Positions 16,042 through 25,032 are shown, counted from the stretch's first letter. The stretch is DNA of 43,416 nt from Pseudoxanthomonas suwonensis (GCA_030535605.1 JAUNRQ010000017.1:1-43416), one strand, 5' to 3'. A program made the numbers and translations. The notes: generated by a model not told the origin, from the letters alone.

Positions 16042-18077
16042 TGAGCGACCTGGCGCAACGCAGTCGCGCGGCGCTGGCCGATAGGGGGGCGCTGTCGTCG
16101 GCGCTGCCCGGCTTCCGGCCGCGCGATGCACAGTTGCGGCTGGCCGAAGCGGTTGCCGCCACCGTGGAGTCGCGTGATGCCCTGCTGGCGGAAGCCGGTA
16201 CCGGCACCGGCAAGACCTTTGCCTATCTCGTCCCGGCGCTGCTTTCCGGCGTGCGCACGATCGTCTCCACCGGCACCCGCGCGTTGCAGGACCAGCTTTA
16301 CCACCGCGACCTGCCGCGCCTGCGCGATGCACTGGGCGTCGGCCTGCGCAGCGCGCTGCTGAAGGGCCGCGCCAATTACCTGTGCCGTTACCGGATGGAA
16401 CAGGCACGCGGGGAGCCGCGATTCTCCTCTCGCGAGAACCAGCACCTGCTGCAACGCATCGTCGCCTGGGGCGGGCGCACGCGGATGGGTGATCTGGCGG
16501 AAATCGAGGGGCTGCCCGAGGATGCACCGCTGATTCCCGCGGTCACCTCGACCGCCGACAACTGCCTCGGCAGCGAATGCCCGTTCTGGGACGACTGCTT
16601 CGTGGTGCAGGCGCGCCAGCGTGCGCAGGCGGCGGATCTGGTGGTGGTCAACCATCATTTGCTGCTGGCCGATCTGGCCCTGAAGCAGGAAGGATTCGGG
16701 GAAGTCCTGCCCGGTGCCGAATTGTTCGTGGTCGACGAAGCGCACCAGTTGCCGGAGCTGGCCGCGCAGTTCTTCGGCGAAGGGCTCGGTGCGCGACCAC
16801 TGACGGAACTGGCGCGCGACGCCATCGGTGAATGCCGGCACGCCAGCGGCTCGCTTGCCAGCGTGCAGGGTCCGGCAGAGGCGCTGGAGCTGGCGACCCG
16901 GCAGTTGCGCGCACGCATGGACAGCCTGCCGATCCGCGGTGGTCGCGAGCGGCTGTTGCAGGAAGCCGAGATGGACGATGCGCTGGACGCGCTGGCGGCG
17001 GCCTTGGCGCAACTGCGCGGCGTTCTGGAGCCCTTGCGTGAAGCCGCCCCGGGATTCGACGCCTGCCATCTGCGCGCGCACGGCTTTCTCGGCCGCCTGG
17101 CGCGCTGGCGGTTGCAGCAAGGAGACGCGACCGACGCGCACGAAACCCGATTGGCGGACGGGAACGACGATCCCCATGCCGCCATCGATGATGTCGACGA
17201 CGTGCGCTGGTACGAGTTGTCGCCGCGTGGCTTCCGCCTGCAACGCACGCCCCTGGACGTGTCCGGCCCGCTGCGCGAGCACCGCGAGCGTTCGCGCGCG
17301 GCCTGGGTGTTCACCTCCGCGACCTTGTCGGTGTCCGGTGGCTTCCATCACTACGCCGCGCGCCTGGGCCTGGATGCGCCGCGCACCCTTTTGCAGCCCA
17401 GCCCGTTCGACTGGCCACGACAGGCGCTGTGCTACCTGCCGCCGGCGCTGCCGCCACCGAACGCCATCGACTACACCGACGCGGTCGTGCAGGCGATCAA
17501 GCCGGTGCTGCACGCCAGCGGTGGCCGCGCGTTCCTGCTGTTTGCCTCGTTGCGCGCGCTGCGCGAGGCCGCCCGCCTGCTGCGCGCCGACGATGACGCG
17601 CCATGGCCGCTGTTCGTGCAGGGCGAGGCCCCGCGGGCGCGGCTGCTGGAAGGCTTCCTGGAGTCCGGCAACGGCGTGCTGCTGGGCAGCGCCAGTTTCC
17701 GCGAGGGCGTGGACGTACCCGGTGACGCGCTGGTGCTGGTGGTGATCGACAAACTGCCGTTCGCGGCACCGGACGACCCGGTGTTCGAGGCGCGGCTGGA
17801 GGCCGTGCGTCGCGCCGGCGGCAATCCGTTCCGTGACGAGCAGTTGCCGCAGGCGGTGATTGCGCTGAAGCAGGGCGCCGGCCGGCTGATCCGCACCGAA
17901 TCCGATCACGGCGTGCTGGTGCTCTGTGATCCGCGTCTGCTCGGGAAATCCTACGGCCGGGTGTTCCTGGATTCGCTGCCGCCACTGCCACGGACCCGCG
18001 ACTTGGCGGCCGTGCAAGCCTTCTTCGCGCCGGTTGAGGCACCTGCAGAGGCCGGGATCGCATCGCCGGCCGGTTGA
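16041..18077 (+). CDS. ATP-dependent helicase of the YoaA/DinG family
   Basis: Superfamily 2, XPD-like Fe-S helicase of 678 residues that unwinds DNA 5' to 3' and acts in repair and replication-fork rescue. Walker A is EAGTGTGKT (51-59) and the DEAH box VVDEAHQL lies at 230-237. Four cysteines between them (C115, C175, C180, C186) are placed to bind the [4Fe-4S] cluster. The C-terminal motor ends with a helicase VI motif, QGAGRLIR. Size and absence of an exonuclease domain fit E. coli YoaA. Start at the ATG at 16041, which shares one base with the stop of the lipoprotein gene (TGATG). Confidence 0.9.
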   Translation: MSDLAQRSRAALADRGALSSALPGFRPRDAQLRLAEAVAATVESRDALLAEAGTGTGKTFAYLVPALLSGVRTIVSTGTRALQDQLYHRDLPRLRDALGVGLRSALLKGRANYLCRYRMEQARGEPRFSSRENQHLLQRIVAWGGRTRMGDLAEIEGLPEDAPLIPAVTSTADNCLGSECPFWDDCFVVQARQRAQAADLVVVNHHLLLADLALKQEGFGEVLPGAELFVVDEAHQLPELAAQFFGEGLGARPLTELARDAIGECRHASGSLASVQGPAEALELATRQLRARMDSLPIRGGRERLLQEAEMDDALDALAAALAQLRGVLEPLREAAPGFDACHLRAHGFLGRLARWRLQQGDATDAHETRLADGNDDPHAAIDDVDDVRWYELSPRGFRLQRTPLDVSGPLREHRERSRAAWVFTSATLSVSGGFHHYAARLGLDAPRTLLQPSPFDWPRQALCYLPPALPPPNAIDYTDAVVQAIKPVLHASGGRAFLLFASLRALREAARLLRADDDAPWPLFVQGEAPRARLLEGFLESGNGVLLGSASFREGVDVPGDALVLVVIDKLPFAAPDDPVFEARLEAVRRAGGNPFRDEQLPQAVIALKQGAGRLIRTESDHGVLVLCDPRLLGKSYGRVFLDSLPPLPRTRDLAAVQAFFAPVEAPAEAGIASPAG

Positions 18078-18156
18078 GGCGCGATGCAGTCTCGCGTGGA
18101 CGGGCACGCGGAGGGCTTGGGCTATCCTGCCGAATCCCCGAACCGGAGTAGCCACC

Positions 18157-19191
18157 GTGCGTCTGCCCGTCCTGTTTCTGCTGTTGCTGGTGGCGCTGTC
18201 CGTCAACGCGCAGCCGCCCGTCGAGCCTGCCGCCGACGCCGTGAGCGGGCGCACCGCGCTGGTGATCCACGGTGGTGCCGGGGTGATCGAACGCAGCCAA
18301 CTGTCGGCCCAGGAAGAGGCCGCAGTGCGTGCCGAGCTGGATCGCGCGCTGGATGCCGGCCAGGCGGTACTTGCCGGTGGTGGCACGGCGCTGGATGCGG
18401 TCATCGCGGCGGTGCGCGTGCTGGAGGAGTCGCCGCGCTTCAATGCCGGCAAGGGCGCGGTTTACAACGCGCTGGGTGAACACGAACTGGATGCTTCGGT
18501 GATGGAAGGCCACAGCAGCCGCGCCGGAGCCGTTGCCGGGGTGCGCACGATCCGCAATCCGGTGTTGCTGGCGCGCAAGGTCATGGAGGCGTCGCCGCAC
18601 GTGATGCTGATGGGCGAGGGCGCTGAGAAGTTCGCCGACGAACACCCCGGGATCGAGCGCGTGCCGAACGACTGGTTCGACACGCCGCACAGGCGCCGGC
18701 AACTGGAGCGCGCGCGCGAACGCGAGGCCGCCGAGCGCGCCGCCGGGGTGGACGCCGCCGACGCCGAGCCGGGTCGCTACTTCGGTACCGTGGGCGCGGT
18801 CGCACTCGACGTGCACGGCCACATCGCCGCGGCCACCTCCACCGGTGGCATGACCAACAAGCGTTGGGGCCGGATCGGCGATGCACCGATCATCGGCGCC
18901 GGCACCTACGCCAACGAACAGTGCGGCGTCTCGGCGACCGGTTGGGGCGAGTTCTTCATCCGTGCGGCGGTTGCCCACGACATCTGCGCGCGCATGGCCT
19001 ATCGCGGCGACAGCCTGCAGGTCGCCAGCGACGCGGTGGTCATGCAGCGGATCCCGGCGATGGGCGGCGATGGTGGGGTCATCGCCCTGGATCGCGAGGG
19101 CAACATCGCGCTGCCGTTCAACACCTCCGGCATGTATCGCGGCTGGCTGCGTGCCGATGGCAGCCGCGGCACGGCCGTGTTCGCCGACTGA
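18157..19191 (+). CDS. Exported isoaspartyl peptidase / plant-type L-asparaginase
   Basis: Ntn-hydrolase of 344 residues that self-cleaves into alpha and beta subunits and hydrolyses beta-aspartyl peptides and asparagine. Residues 1-18 are a signal peptide ending VNAQ, so it acts in the periplasm, unlike cytoplasmic E. coli IaaA. Family motifs: IHGGAG (37-42), RFNAGKGAV (94-102), and the cleavage site GTVGAVALD with nucleophile Thr211. TSTGGMTNKRWGRIGDAPIIGAG completes the active site. GTG start at 18157 with GGAG (18145-18148) eight bases upstream. TATCCT at 18123-18128 may be the -10. It is separate from the helicase operon by 79 bases. Confidence 0.9.
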   Translation: MRLPVLFLLLLVALSVNAQPPVEPAADAVSGRTALVIHGGAGVIERSQLSAQEEAAVRAELDRALDAGQAVLAGGGTALDAVIAAVRVLEESPRFNAGKGAVYNALGEHELDASVMEGHSSRAGAVAGVRTIRNPVLLARKVMEASPHVMLMGEGAEKFADEHPGIERVPNDWFDTPHRRRQLERAREREAAERAAGVDAADAEPGRYFGTVGAVALDVHGHIAAATSTGGMTNKRWGRIGDAPIIGAGTYANEQCGVSATGWGEFFIRAAVAHDICARMAYRGDSLQVASDAVVMQRIPAMGGDGGVIALDREGNIALPFNTSGMYRGWLRADGSRGTAVFAD

Positions 19192-19364
19192 GCCGTCACG
19201 CTGCCTGTCCGGGTGTCGCGGCGTCGGCCGGGGCACCGCATCGGTCGCCGCCGGCCTGTGGCAAAATGGCGCGCCGACGGCCTTCCCGCCGCCGGACCCC
19301 GATGCCATGACCCTGCCACTGCCGCCCTGCACGGGCCGATTCCCGCCACGCACGGCGCACGGAC

Positions 19365-19745
19365 ATGGCTGACGAGTTCGGCCATCTGCCGCGGCGGCCG
19401 GAGCGCATCCTCAAGGCCGCCCAGTGGTCGGTGCAGGGACTGCGCGCGGCCTGGCTGCACGAATCCTCGTTCCGGCTCGAGGTCTACCTGGTGGCGCTGC
19501 TGACGCCGCTGGCGATCTGGCTGGGGCGCACCGGGGTCGAGCAGGCCCTGTTGATCGGTTCGATGCTGCTGGTGTTGAGCATCGAGCTGCTGAACTCCGC
19601 GATCGAGGCGGTGATCGAGCGCTACGGCCCGGAGTTCCACGAACTGGCCGGGCGTGCCAAGGACATGGGCTCGGCGGCGGTGTTCGTGCTGATGGTCAAC
19701 GTGGTGGTGGTGTGGGCCTGCATCCTGCTGCCACGCCTGCATTGA
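19365..19745 (+). CDS. dgkA: Diacylglycerol kinase DgkA
   Basis: Small trimeric inner-membrane kinase (126 residues) that recycles diacylglycerol to phosphatidic acid. Three hydrophobic helices follow an amphipathic N-terminus (RILKAAQWSVQGLRAAW). The catalytic segment ELLNSAIEAVIERYG with the later AGRAKDMGSAAVF is intact. Start at the ATG at 19365; no clear ribosome binding site is visible. The 173 bases upstream contain CAAAAT (19262-19267), a possible -10 without a good -35, and nothing else recognisable. The TerC gene follows after 43 bases. Confidence 0.93.
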   Translation: MADEFGHLPRRPERILKAAQWSVQGLRAAWLHESSFRLEVYLVALLTPLAIWLGRTGVEQALLIGSMLLVLSIELLNSAIEAVIERYGPEFHELAGRAKDMGSAAVFVLMVNVVVVWACILLPRLH

Positions 19746-19788
19746 TCCGGCTTCCCTTGAACTGTTTGCGACTGACCGAGAGCCCCTG

Positions 19789-20538
19789 ATGGACCTGAGT
19801 TTCCTGGCCGACCCCAATGTCTGGCTGACCCTGGTGATGCTGAGCACCCTCGAGATCGTGCTGGGTATCGACAACCTGGTGTTCATCTCCATCGCGGTCA
19901 GCCGCCTGCCCGAGCATCAGCGCCCGCTGGCGCGGAAGATCGGCATCGCGGTGGCCTGCATCACCCGCATCGGCCTGCTGGTGATGCTGGCGTTCCTGGC
20001 GCGGATGCAGAGCGACCTGTTCCACGTCATGGGAATGGGCATCTCCCTGCGTGACATCATCCTGATCGTTGGTGGCGCGTTCCTGCTGGTCAAGGGCATT
20101 TCCGAGATCCGCGAGCTGATATCCGGCGGCGAGGACGAGGATCCCACCACCACCCGCAGCTCCGGCGTGTTCTGGGTGGTGATTGCCCAGATCGCGGTGA
20201 TCGACATCGTGTTCTCGCTGGATTCGGTCATCACCGCCGTCGGCATCGCCGACCACATTCCGGTGATGGTGGTGGCGATCCTGCTGGCGGTCGCGGTGAT
20301 GCTGCTGGCGGCCAACCCGCTGGGGCGCTTCATCGACGCCAACCCGACCATCAAGATGCTGGCGCTGGCCTTCATCCTGCTGATCGGCGCGATCCTGGTG
20401 CTGGATGGCCTGGACGTGCACGTGCCCAAGCCCTACATCTACTTCGCCATGGCGTTCTCGGTGATGGTGGAATGGCTCAACCTGCTGATGCGCCGCCGTG
20501 CCGCGGCGCACCGGGTGCCCGGCGCCGGGCAGTGGTAG
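19789..20538 (+). CDS. TerC family integral membrane protein
   Basis: A 249-residue protein with about seven transmembrane helices. Family signatures are LEIVLGIDNLVFISI near the N-terminus and IVFSLDSVITAVGIADH in the middle; the aspartates in these helices are the conserved TerC features. Members include tellurium-resistance TerC and the Alx/MeeY manganese exporters that load exported metalloproteins. With no ter genes nearby, a metal-export role is more likely than tellurite resistance; this is inference. The loop GGEDEDPTTTRSS separates the two halves. Confidence 0.88.
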   Translation: MDLSFLADPNVWLTLVMLSTLEIVLGIDNLVFISIAVSRLPEHQRPLARKIGIAVACITRIGLLVMLAFLARMQSDLFHVMGMGISLRDIILIVGGAFLLVKGISEIRELISGGEDEDPTTTRSSGVFWVVIAQIAVIDIVFSLDSVITAVGIADHIPVMVVAILLAVAVMLLAANPLGRFIDANPTIKMLALAFILLIGAILVLDGLDVHVPKPYIYFAMAFSVMVEWLNLLMRRRAAAHRVPGAGQW

Positions 20539-20645
20539 CCGGAACGTGGTGCCAGGGCACGGCGGCGTGGCGCAGCTGGCGCGACGTCGGCCAGGGATCG
20601 GTTTTCACCAGAGCTGAACGGCAGCGACGGCAACGTATCGGCATC

Positions 20646-20659
20646 GCGGCGATCGCCGC
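20646..20659. promoter_or_regulatory. 14-base perfect palindrome before lemA
   Basis: GCGGCGATCGCCGC is an exact inverted repeat, 15 bases before the lemA start codon, and contains the octamer GCGATCGC. It would fold in the mRNA leader or bind a dimeric protein. The 136-base gap before lemA has no better promoter-like element than weak ones. Confidence 0.3.
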
Positions 20660-20674
20660 CCACCGGAGCCTGCC

Positions 20675-21307
20675 ATGCGCCTGATGCGAGTGTTCGCCAT
20701 CCTGCTGACCGCGACGTTGTTGTCCGGTTGCGGTTACAACCAGATCCAGCAGAAGGACGAAGCGGTCAGTGCCGCCTGGTCGCAGGTGCTGAACACCTAC
20801 CAGCGCCGCGCCGACCTGATCCCCAACCTGGTGAACACGGTCCGCGGCTATGCAGCGCATGAGCAGCAGGTGCTGACCCAGGTCACCGAAGCGCGCGCCC
20901 GCGTCGGCGAAGTCAACGTCAACGCCGAGGACCCGGCCTCGCTGGCACAGTTCCAAGCCGCCCAGGGCGAGTTGTCCAGTGCGCTGAGCCGGCTGATGGT
21001 GGTGGTGGAGAACTACCCGAACCTGAAGGCCGACCAGAGCTTCCTCAACCTGCAGACGCAGCTGGAAGGCACCGAGAACCGCATCACCCAGGAGCGCCGT
21101 CGCTACATCGAGACCGTGCAGGACTACAACAGCTACATCCGCCAGTTCCCGGTGAACCTGACGGCGATGCTGTTCGGCCACAAGGTCAAGCCCAACTTCA
21201 GCGTCGAGAACGAGCGCGCGATCCAGACCGCGCCGACGGTCGACTTCGGCACCGCGCCGGCGCAGCCGACGCCGCCGCCGGCGCAGCAGCCGGTGCCGGC
21301 CGGCTGA
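20675..21307 (+). CDS. lemA: LemA family lipoprotein
   Basis: A 210-residue protein with a signal peptide and lipobox LLSGC (Cys19), followed by the LemA helical bundle: YNQIQQKDEAVSAAWSQV, RRADLIPNLVNTV, RARVGEVNVNAED, QLEGTENRITQERRRYIETVQDYN. A Pro/Ala/Gln tail ends the protein. LemA-family proteins are found with TPM-domain proteins, as here, in a putative membrane-stress or protein quality-control unit; the biochemical role is not known. The next gene begins seven bases after the stop codon. Confidence 0.92.
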   Translation: MRLMRVFAILLTATLLSGCGYNQIQQKDEAVSAAWSQVLNTYQRRADLIPNLVNTVRGYAAHEQQVLTQVTEARARVGEVNVNAEDPASLAQFQAAQGELSSALSRLMVVVENYPNLKADQSFLNLQTQLEGTENRITQERRRYIETVQDYNSYIRQFPVNLTAMLFGHKVKPNFSVENERAIQTAPTVDFGTAPAQPTPPPAQQPVPAG

Positions 21308-21314
21308 GGCGACG

Positions 21315-22250
21315 ATGATTGCGCCATCGCGCGCGCAGCGACGCTGCTTGCTCGCGACGCTGTTGCTGCTGCTGTCCGCGGCGGTGTTCGCCCAGGCCCG
21401 GCAAGTGCCGGTGCCGATGCTGGATTCGCCGGTCATCGACACCACCGGCACGCTCGACACCGCCACCCGCGCGCGGCTTGAGCAGCGGGCGCTGGCCCTG
21501 CAGCAGCGCAAGGGCAGCCAGCTGCAGGTGCTGATGATCCCGACCACCGGGGACGAGCCGATCGAGGACTACGCGATCCGCGCCTTCGAGCAGTTCCGCC
21601 TCGGACGGGACAAGGTCGATGACGGTGTATTGCTGGTGGTGGCGAAGGATGACCGCAAGGTCCGCATCGAGGTCGGCTACGGGCTGGAAGGGGCGATTCC
21701 TGACATCACTGCCGGACGGGTCATTGCCGAGTACATGGCACCGCATTTCCGCCAAGGCGATTTCGGTGGCGGCTTGCTGGCGGCGACCGAACAACTGGAG
21801 AAGCTGGTGGACGGCGAGCCGTTGCCGGAACCACTGGCAAACGTGCGCAGCAGTCGCTCCAACGTTTTCGATTCGGTGCTGCCGGCACTGTTCGCCGCGT
21901 TCGTGGTCGCCACCGTGCTGCGCGGTTTCCTGCGCAACAGTGCCGCAGGCGTGCGCGGGCTTGTCGCGGCTGCCGGTGCCGGTGGCATCGCCTGGTTGCT
22001 GTCCTCGCTGCTGCTGGTGGGTGGCATCGGCGCGCTGATCGGCCTGGTCTTGGGCGTGATGGCAGCGCCCAGCGGGCGCTTCGCCCATGACCGTGGCTGG
22101 GGCGGGATGCCCGGCGGCTGGGGTGGTCCGCCCTCGGGTGGCTGGGGCGGTGGTTCCGGCGGCTGGGGCGGCGGGGGTGGTTTCGGTGGCGGCGGCTGGT
22201 CCGGTGGCGGCGGCATGAGCGGAGGCGGTGGCGCCTCGGGAGGCTGGTGA
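21315..22250 (+). CDS. TPM-domain membrane protein (YgcG family)
   Basis: A 311-residue protein: signal peptide (1-26), TPM domain exposed to the periplasm (about 38-165; DTTGTLDTATRARLE, DDGVLLVVAKDDRKVRIEVGYGLEGAIPD, GDFGGGLLAATEQL), two hydrophobic helices (188-203 and 220-250) and a Gly/Trp/Ser-rich tail (about 260-311) built of GGWGG-type repeats. The TPM fold occurs in proteins linked to photosystem repair in plants and in bacterial proteins of unknown function. It lies between lemA and a second TPM gene and overlaps the latter by one base. Confidence 0.88.
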   Translation: MIAPSRAQRRCLLATLLLLLSAAVFAQARQVPVPMLDSPVIDTTGTLDTATRARLEQRALALQQRKGSQLQVLMIPTTGDEPIEDYAIRAFEQFRLGRDKVDDGVLLVVAKDDRKVRIEVGYGLEGAIPDITAGRVIAEYMAPHFRQGDFGGGLLAATEQLEKLVDGEPLPEPLANVRSSRSNVFDSVLPALFAAFVVATVLRGFLRNSAAGVRGLVAAAGAGGIAWLLSSLLLVGGIGALIGLVLGVMAAPSGRFAHDRGWGGMPGGWGGPPSGGWGGGSGGWGGGGGFGGGGWSGGGGMSGGGGASGGW

Positions 22251-22741
22251 TGCGCGTGTTTCGTCACCTGTTCGCGCCGTCGGCGCAACGCCTGTTCCCG
22301 GTCGACAGCCTGCAACGCATCGCCGCGGCGATCGCCGATTCGGAAACCCGGCACTGCGGGGAGATCTGTTTTGCGGTGGAATCGGCACTGCCGATGAGTG
22401 CCGTGCTGCGCGGCTGCGACCCGCGCAGCCGTGCGCTGGATGCCTTCGCGCAGTTGCGCGTGTGGGACACGCAGGCCAACAACGGCGTGCTGATCTACCT
22501 GCTGCTGGCTGACCGCGACATCGAGATCGTCGCCGACCGCGGGCTAGACGGCCGGATCGTGCCGGCGCAGTGGGAGGAAGCATGCGCGCTGATCGAACGG
22601 CGCATGCGCGAGGGCCAGCCGGAGCAGGCGGTGCTGGCGGGGGTCGCGGCGGTGGGTGCGCTGCTGGCCGAGCATGATCCTCGTACCGACGGCAGCACGC
22701 CACGCAACGAGCTGCCGGATCTTCCGCGGATCCTGCGCTGA
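22250..22741 (+). CDS. Second TPM-domain protein, without signal peptide
   Basis: A 163-residue TPM-like protein with no signal sequence or membrane helix. AIADSETRHCGEICFAVES begins the domain; NNGVLIYLLLADRDIEIVADRGLDGRI is the core. It corresponds to the short C-terminal member of LemA-TPM-TPM clusters. The ATG at 22250 overlaps the stop of the previous gene (TGATG), implying coupled translation; a GTG at 22247 is possible. The membrane-less form suggests a cytosolic or complex-bound partner of the larger TPM protein. Confidence 0.82.
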   Translation: MRVFRHLFAPSAQRLFPVDSLQRIAAAIADSETRHCGEICFAVESALPMSAVLRGCDPRSRALDAFAQLRVWDTQANNGVLIYLLLADRDIEIVADRGLDGRIVPAQWEEACALIERRMREGQPEQAVLAGVAAVGALLAEHDPRTDGSTPRNELPDLPRILR

Positions 22742-22807
22742 GTCGCCCCCGGGTGCCGCCAGCACGCGCTGCGGCAGCGTGGTGGGCACGCCTCCGGCAC
22801 AATAGGC

Positions 22808-22826
22808 GCTTCGTTCCATTCGAAGC
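22808..22826. promoter_or_regulatory. Hairpin in the lgt leader
   Basis: GCTTCG and CGAAGC form a six-pair stem with loop TTCCATT, ending about ten bases before the lgt ATG. CACAAT (22798-22803) just upstream may be a -10, which would place the hairpin at the very 5' end of the mRNA. Weak evidence. Confidence 0.3.
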
Positions 22827-22835
22827 CGCACACGC

Positions 22836-23723
22836 ATGAGCATCGTCCTGCACCAGATCGATCCGGTGGCCGTGGCCCTCGGGCCGCTGAAGATCCACTG
22901 GTACGGGCTGATGTACCTGCTGGCCTTCGCCGTGGCCTGGCTGCTGGGCCGCAGCCGCATCCGTGCCGGCCGCCTGCCCGGTGTGGACGAAAACGCCTTC
23001 GGCGACCTGCTGTTCTACGGCATGCTCGGGGTGATCCTGGGCGGACGGATCGGCTACGTGCTGTTCTATGCGTTCACTGACTTCCTCGCCAACCCCTTGT
23101 TTCTGTTCAAGGTGTGGGACGGTGGCATGAGCTTTCACGGCGGCTTGCTGGGCGTGTTCGCCGCCGCCTGGTACTGGGCGCGCAGGCAGGGGCACCATTT
23201 CATCGACGTCATGGACTTCATCGCGCCTTGGGTGCCGCCGGGCCTGGGCTTTGGCCGCGTCGGCAATTACATCGGCGGGGAATTGTGGGGCAAGTACACC
23301 CAGGCAGGATGGGGCGTGATTTTCCCGCATGCGGAGGCGGAACTGGCCGGCCTGCCCGCGGCGCAGGTCCGCAGCCTGCACGACAGTGGTGCACTGGACG
23401 CGCTTGCGCGGCATCCGTCGCAGCTCTACCAGGCGCTGCTGGAAGGGCTGGTGATGTTCGTCGTGCTGTGGTGGTTCTCGGCGCGGCCGCGTCCGCGCTA
23501 CGCCGTGGCGGGCCTGTTCGCGCTGCTGTACGGAGTGTTCCGCTTTGCGGTGGAGTTCGTGCGCCTGCCGGATGCCGACATCGGCTACCTGGCATTCGGC
23601 TGGCTGACCATGGGCCAGTTGCTGAGCCTGCCGCTGGTGCTCATCGGGCTGTTCTGGCTGTGGAAGTCACGCCGCCAGCCGACCCTGGCGGCGCAGCCGG
23701 TCGCGGCCGGAGCGGCGTCGTGA
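22836..23723 (+). CDS. lgt: Prolipoprotein diacylglyceryl transferase
   Basis: Inner-membrane enzyme (295 residues) that moves diacylglycerol from phosphatidylglycerol to the lipobox cysteine, the first step in lipoprotein maturation. Seven hydrophobic segments are visible. Family motifs: [10 protein letters not shown] near the N-terminus, [19 protein letters not shown] and the signature [27 protein letters not shown] and a periplasmic loop rich in Ala follow. It supports the lipoproteins encoded nearby (LemA, the LpoP candidate, the cysteine-rich lipoprotein). The stop overlaps the thyA GTG start by four bases. Confidence 0.95.
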   Translation: MSIVLHQIDPVAVALGPLKIHWYGLMYLLAFAVAWLLGRSRIRAGRLPGVDENAFGDLLFYGMLGVILGGRIGYVLFYAFTDFLANPLFLFKVWDGGMSFHGGLLGVFAAAWYWARRQGHHFIDVMDFIAPWVPPGLGFGRVGNYIGGELWGKYTQAGWGVIFPHAEAELAGLPAAQVRSLHDSGALDALARHPSQLYQALLEGLVMFVVLWWFSARPRPRYAVAGLFALLYGVFRFAVEFVRLPDADIGYLAFGWLTMGQLLSLPLVLIGLFWLWKSRRQPTLAAQPVAAGAAS

Positions 23724-24514
23724 AGCAATATCTGGAGCTTTTGGCCCACGTCCTCGAGCACGGCACCATCAAGGACGACCGCACCGGCACCGGTACCCGC
23801 AGCGTGTTCGGCTGGCAGATGCGGTTCGATCTTGCCCGTGGTTTTCCCCTGCTGACCACCAAGAAGCTGCACACACGCTCGATCATCCACGAGCTGCTGT
23901 GGTTCCTGGAGGGCGATACCAACATCGGCTATCTCAGGGACAACAAGGTCAGCATCTGGGACGAATGGGCCGATGCCGATGGCGAGCTGGGCCCGGTGTA
24001 CGGCAAGCAGTGGCGGCGCTGGGGCGGCCCCGATGGCGTGGAAGTCGACCAGATCCGCTGGGTCGTGGACGAAATCCGCCGCAACCCGGACTCGCGGCGG
24101 CTGATCGTCAGCGCATGGAACGTGGCCGAGTTGCCGGACATGGCGCTGATGCCGTGCCACACCCTGTTCCAGTTCTACGTGGCCGGCGGGCGCCTGAGCT
24201 GCCAGCTGTACCAGCGCAGCGGCGACATCTTCCTCGGTGTTCCGTTCAACATCGCCAGTTACGCGCTGCTGACGCACATGGTGGCGCAGGTCTGCGACCT
24301 GGAGGTGGGCGATTTCGTCCACACGCTCGGCGATGCCCACCTGTATTCCAATCACCTCGAGCAGGCCCGCGAGCAGCTTGCGCGAACCCCCGGGCGGCTG
24401 CCGACGCTGCGGCTGGATCCGCGGGTGCGCGACATTTTCGACTTCGGCTTCGACGACATCACGATCCTGGACTACGCCCCACAGCCGGCGATCCGGGCAC
24501 CGGTGGCAGTGTGA
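23720..24514 (+). CDS. thyA: Thymidylate synthase
   Basis: Converts dUMP to dTMP with methylene-tetrahydrofolate. It has 264 residues, the same length as E. coli ThyA. Catalytic Cys146 is in [11 protein letters not shown], and [19 protein letters not shown] carries the nucleotide-binding residues. The GTG start at 23720 overlaps the lgt stop (GTGA), and the stop overlaps the folA GTG in the same way. Pairing with folA is functional: the reaction yields dihydrofolate, which DHFR recycles. Confidence 0.96.
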   Translation: MKQYLELLAHVLEHGTIKDDRTGTGTRSVFGWQMRFDLARGFPLLTTKKLHTRSIIHELLWFLEGDTNIGYLRDNKVSIWDEWADADGELGPVYGKQWRRWGGPDGVEVDQIRWVVDEIRRNPDSRRLIVSAWNVAELPDMALMPCHTLFQFYVAGGRLSCQLYQRSGDIFLGVPFNIASYALLTHMVAQVCDLEVGDFVHTLGDAHLYSNHLEQAREQLARTPGRLPTLRLDPRVRDIFDFGFDDITILDYAPQPAIRAPVAV

Positions 24515-25020
24515 GCGCCGCCCGTCCGCAGAAGCTGGCGCTGATCGCCGCACTGGACCGCGAAGGGGCCATCGGTCGTGACAACGCCTTGCCCTGGCAC
24601 CTGCCCGCCGACCTCAGGCGCTTCAAGGCACTGACCCTGGGACATCCCGTGTTGATGGGGCGCAAGACCGCCGAATCACTGGGTCGTGCATTGCCCGGCC
24701 GCCGCAACCTGGTGCTGACGCGCAGCGGTCGCGTGCCGTTCGACGGCATGCAGGCGGTGGCCAGCCTGGACCAAGCGCTGGCGATCGCCGCCAGTGACGG
24801 CGATGAGTTGTGGGTCATCGGCGGCGGCGAAATCTACGCGCTGACCCTGCCGCTGGCCACCCACCTGTACCTGACGCGCGTGGACACCGTGGTCGAAGGC
24901 GCGGATGCGTTCTTTCCGTCCGTGGATACAGACAGGTGGGAACGTGTGGAATGCGAGGAGCATGCGGCCGACGGTATCGCTCTGGGGCATGCTTTCGAGA
25001 CATACCAGCGCGACCGCTGA
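24511..25020 (+). CDS. folA: Dihydrofolate reductase
   Basis: NADPH-dependent reductase of 169 residues, the trimethoprim target. [29 protein letters not shown] holds the substrate pocket, with Trp29 and the catalytic acid Asp34. [12 protein letters not shown] and [13 protein letters not shown] form the NADPH site. GTG start at 24511 overlaps the thyA stop by four bases. The unit lgt-thyA-folA would keep thymidylate and folate recycling co-translated. It converges on apaH across a terminator-like hairpin. Confidence 0.95.
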   Translation: MSAARPQKLALIAALDREGAIGRDNALPWHLPADLRRFKALTLGHPVLMGRKTAESLGRALPGRRNLVLTRSGRVPFDGMQAVASLDQALAIAASDGDELWVIGGGEIYALTLPLATHLYLTRVDTVVEGADAFFPSVDTDRWERVECEEHAADGIALGHAFETYQRDR

Positions 25021-25032
25021 ATTGTGATGCGC

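Noticed and set aside
22097..22249. Tandem GGCTGGGGCGGT-like repeats
   Set aside because: They encode the Gly/Trp-rich tail normal for this TPM family, so they are explained by the protein and are not a separate repeat element.
21198..23414. A 738-codon minus-strand frame opposite the TPM genes and lgt
   Set aside because: Shadow of high-GC coding DNA. The plus-strand genes show clear family motifs, and the minus frame is Ala/Pro/Arg/Gln-rich with no domain.
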